A stretch of 5,462 nt of DNA from Methanomassiliicoccaceae archaeon (GTDB lineage: Archaea; Thermoplasmatota; Thermoplasmata; Methanomassiliicoccales; Methanomethylophilaceae). Shown in pieces: positions 4,227 through 5,462 of this stretch. The stretch is from NCBI GenBank assembly GCA_031260545.1, contig JAIRJQ010000061.1, positions 1 through 5,462 on the forward strand, in the 5' to 3' direction. Numbering within the stretch: the first letter of the stretch is position 1; each line of letters begins with the position of its first letter. The notes beneath the pieces are model-generated. The model worked only from the letters and a program-made list of their open reading frames with translations, was not told the DNA's origin and ran no database searches. The translations under genes were made by a program, and so were the position numbers.

Positions 4227-5462
4227 TCACTGACCCTCCCCTGTCTTGCGCTTCTTGAACGCCGCTAACAGTATGAAGAATGCGATCGCTACCGCGAACA
4301 GCGCGATAAGGAACCACATCGCGGAACCGCTCCCGCCTGAGAGGGCTGACTGAGCGAAGGCGGCACCGATGACCAGGTCCGCATCCATGGTCACGGCGAT
4401 GCCGTTGACATCTGATGTGTCTCCGTCGTCTGTCCATGCAGAGAATACCCAGCCTTCTGCGCCTACTGCCTCAAGTTTCAGATCGGCCCCTTCCAGGATT
4501 TTCGCTGTGCCTTTGAGCTCATTCCTGGTCTTCCAGTTATCCGTCGACCAGTATATGCTTCCCTTTTCGCTGTCCATATCTCCCAACGATATCATGAAGT
4601 ATGAGCGTGCGTCCTGGTAGACCTCTACTGTAAAGGGTCCGCCGGTGATCACGTATCCTTCGATCTCGTTGATGCTGACGGTAACATCGCCGGGTGCCGT
4701 CACGGTTATCGTTACTAACCATTCCTTACCCTCGGCGTCGTACTTTTCCACGCTGACAATGCTCACTTCGCCAGATCCGTTGACTATCGCGATGTCATCG
4801 GCCGTCAGTACCACCGGTGCGTCGAAGGTCAGGATTATTCCTGTAGAATCATCGATATCAGATTCTCCTCCGTTCTGGACCGCGCCGATGAACTCTGCGA
4901 AGACCCTTGCATCCTTCCATACAGCTTCCGCTGTAACGTTGGATGTTCCGATCTTCAGCAGATTACCGGAAATGGTCGCTCCTTCGCCGGATATTGACCA
5001 ATAGTCGAACTTCATGCCCTCGGGTGCTTCTCCGGGTGTAAGCGTGATCGTACGGCCCATCACTACTGATGTGGATGATGCCGTTCCTCCGTTCACGGTC
5101 ACACTGTAGATCGAGATCTCCCATGTCACGCATATCTTTACGTCGGATGTGCCGATGACGAACTTATCGTTCTTTATCGTTACTCCTCCGGACAGGACGA
5201 GCCAATTCTTGAAGTGATATCCTGCGGGCGCTGTGTCTGGTGTGAGTATTACCTCTGTGCCCGTCTCACCGTAGGAAGGCGATGCCGATCCGTCGGTGAC
5301 TGTTACGTAGTAGTATGTCTTCACGTCTATCTCTTCTTTGTACACGTCAACATCCACCGGTACTCCCGTGAAGACGTATCCTGCCTTTGCGATGTCTATG
5401 TTCACGGTGCCTTCCGCTCCGACGCCGCTCAGGAATATCACCCAAACTTTGCCGCTTGCGTT
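4227..5462 (-). CDS. Membrane-anchored InlB-B-repeat/Ig-like surface protein, C-terminal part (runs off the right edge)
   Basis: The minus frame is open from the right edge to the TGA at 4227, giving 411 residues of a longer cell-surface protein; the GTG at 5441 is internal, not a credible start. Numbering from the edge, residues 1-43 are the end of one beta-sandwich module. Residues about 49-115 and 116-183 are two tandem divergent InlB-B-type repeats (VTV.GG.AS...G..ITLTP..AP.G..F..W ... IGTS.V...V.W). Residues about 187-284 are a second, complete Ig-like module (STGIILTFDAPVVLTADDI). Residues about 288-370 form a last B-repeat-like unit (LEAVGAEGWVFSAWTDDG). A GGSGS linker, one transmembrane helix (about 381-402, MWFLIALFAVAIAFFILLAAF) and a KKRK stop-transfer tail anchor it with the domains outside. 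Such proteins are usually called adhesin-like; binding partners are unknown. The signal peptide would lie off-window. A terminator hairpin follows. Confidence 0.85.
   Translation of the reverse strand, partial: NASGKVWVIFLSGVGAEGTVNIDIAKAGYVFTGVPVDVDVYKEEIDVKTYYYVTVTDGSASPSYGETGTEVILTPDTAPAGYHFKNWLVLSGGVTIKNDKFVIGTSDVKICVTWEISIYSVTVNGGTASSTSVVMGRTITLTPGEAPEGMKFDYWSISGEGATISGNLLKIGTSNVTAEAVWKDARVFAEFIGAVQNGGESDIDDSTGIILTFDAPVVLTADDIAIVNGSGEVSIVSVEKYDAEGKEWLVTITVTAPGDVTVSINEIEGYVITGGPFTVEVYQDARSYFMISLGDMDSEKGSIYWSTDNWKTRNELKGTAKILEGADLKLEAVGAEGWVFSAWTDDGDTSDVNGIAVTMDADLVIGAAFAQSALSGGSGSAMWFLIALFAVAIAFFILLAAFKKRKTGEGQ
4917..5321 (-). repeat. Two tandem divergent InlB-B-type repeats in the surface protein
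   Basis: Two modules of about 67 residues lie head to tail. Both follow the pattern VTV, small turn, AS, G, (I)LTP, AP.G..F..W, strand, IGTS.V...W. Copy 1 has TEVILTPDTAPAGYHFKNW and copy 2 has RTITLTPGEAPEGMKFDYW. Identity is modest at protein level and low at DNA level, so the duplication is old. Confidence 0.75.

Noticed and set aside
4369..5004. Plus-strand Ser/Thr-rich open frames opposite the surface protein
   Set aside because: Composition is simply the reverse complement of a Gly/Asp/Thr-rich repeat protein, and no ribosome binding sites precede them.

Overview
The window looks like chromosomal DNA from a euryarchaeon. The best fit is the Thermoplasmata/Methanomassiliicoccales side, possibly an animal-gut lineage, but this is inference. 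The support is a two-gene operon for archaeal single-stranded-DNA-binding protein RPA (three OB-fold regions plus a zinc-finger motif) and its archaea-specific partner Rpap. Purine-rich GGTG/GGAGG ribosome binding sites and a long InlB-B-repeat surface protein of the kind common in gut methanogens add weight. No rRNA, tRNA or CRISPR is visible, so the taxonomic call stays moderate.

Layout. Positions 1-998 (minus) hold the N-terminal 332 codons of an RND/MMPL-type membrane exporter that runs off the left edge. A 221-bp divergent intergenic region (999-1219) carries candidate promoters for the exporter and for the replication operon. Positions 1220-2536 (plus) encode RPA and 2533-3429 (plus) encode Rpap; they overlap by ATGA and are almost certainly translationally coupled. 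Directly after the Rpap stop codon, on the opposite strand, lies the 3' end of a group II intron (3430 to about 3925). It keeps the maturase (X) domain of the intron-encoded protein, a well-formed domain V and a domain VI with a bulged branch-point adenosine, but everything upstream is gone. An AT-rich intergenic stretch with a strong hairpin terminator follows (3941-4226). Positions 4227-5462 (minus) encode the C-terminal 411 residues of a modular, membrane-anchored surface protein that runs off the right edge.

How it fits together. RPA and Rpap form a DNA replication/repair unit. The exporter and the surface protein are separate cell-envelope genes. The intron fragment is the one mobile-DNA trace. 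An intact 3' end with a lost 5' end is what incomplete target-primed reverse transcription would leave, though a later deletion is equally possible. It is the most unusual item here. I do not see convincing evidence of a wholly new multi-gene system.
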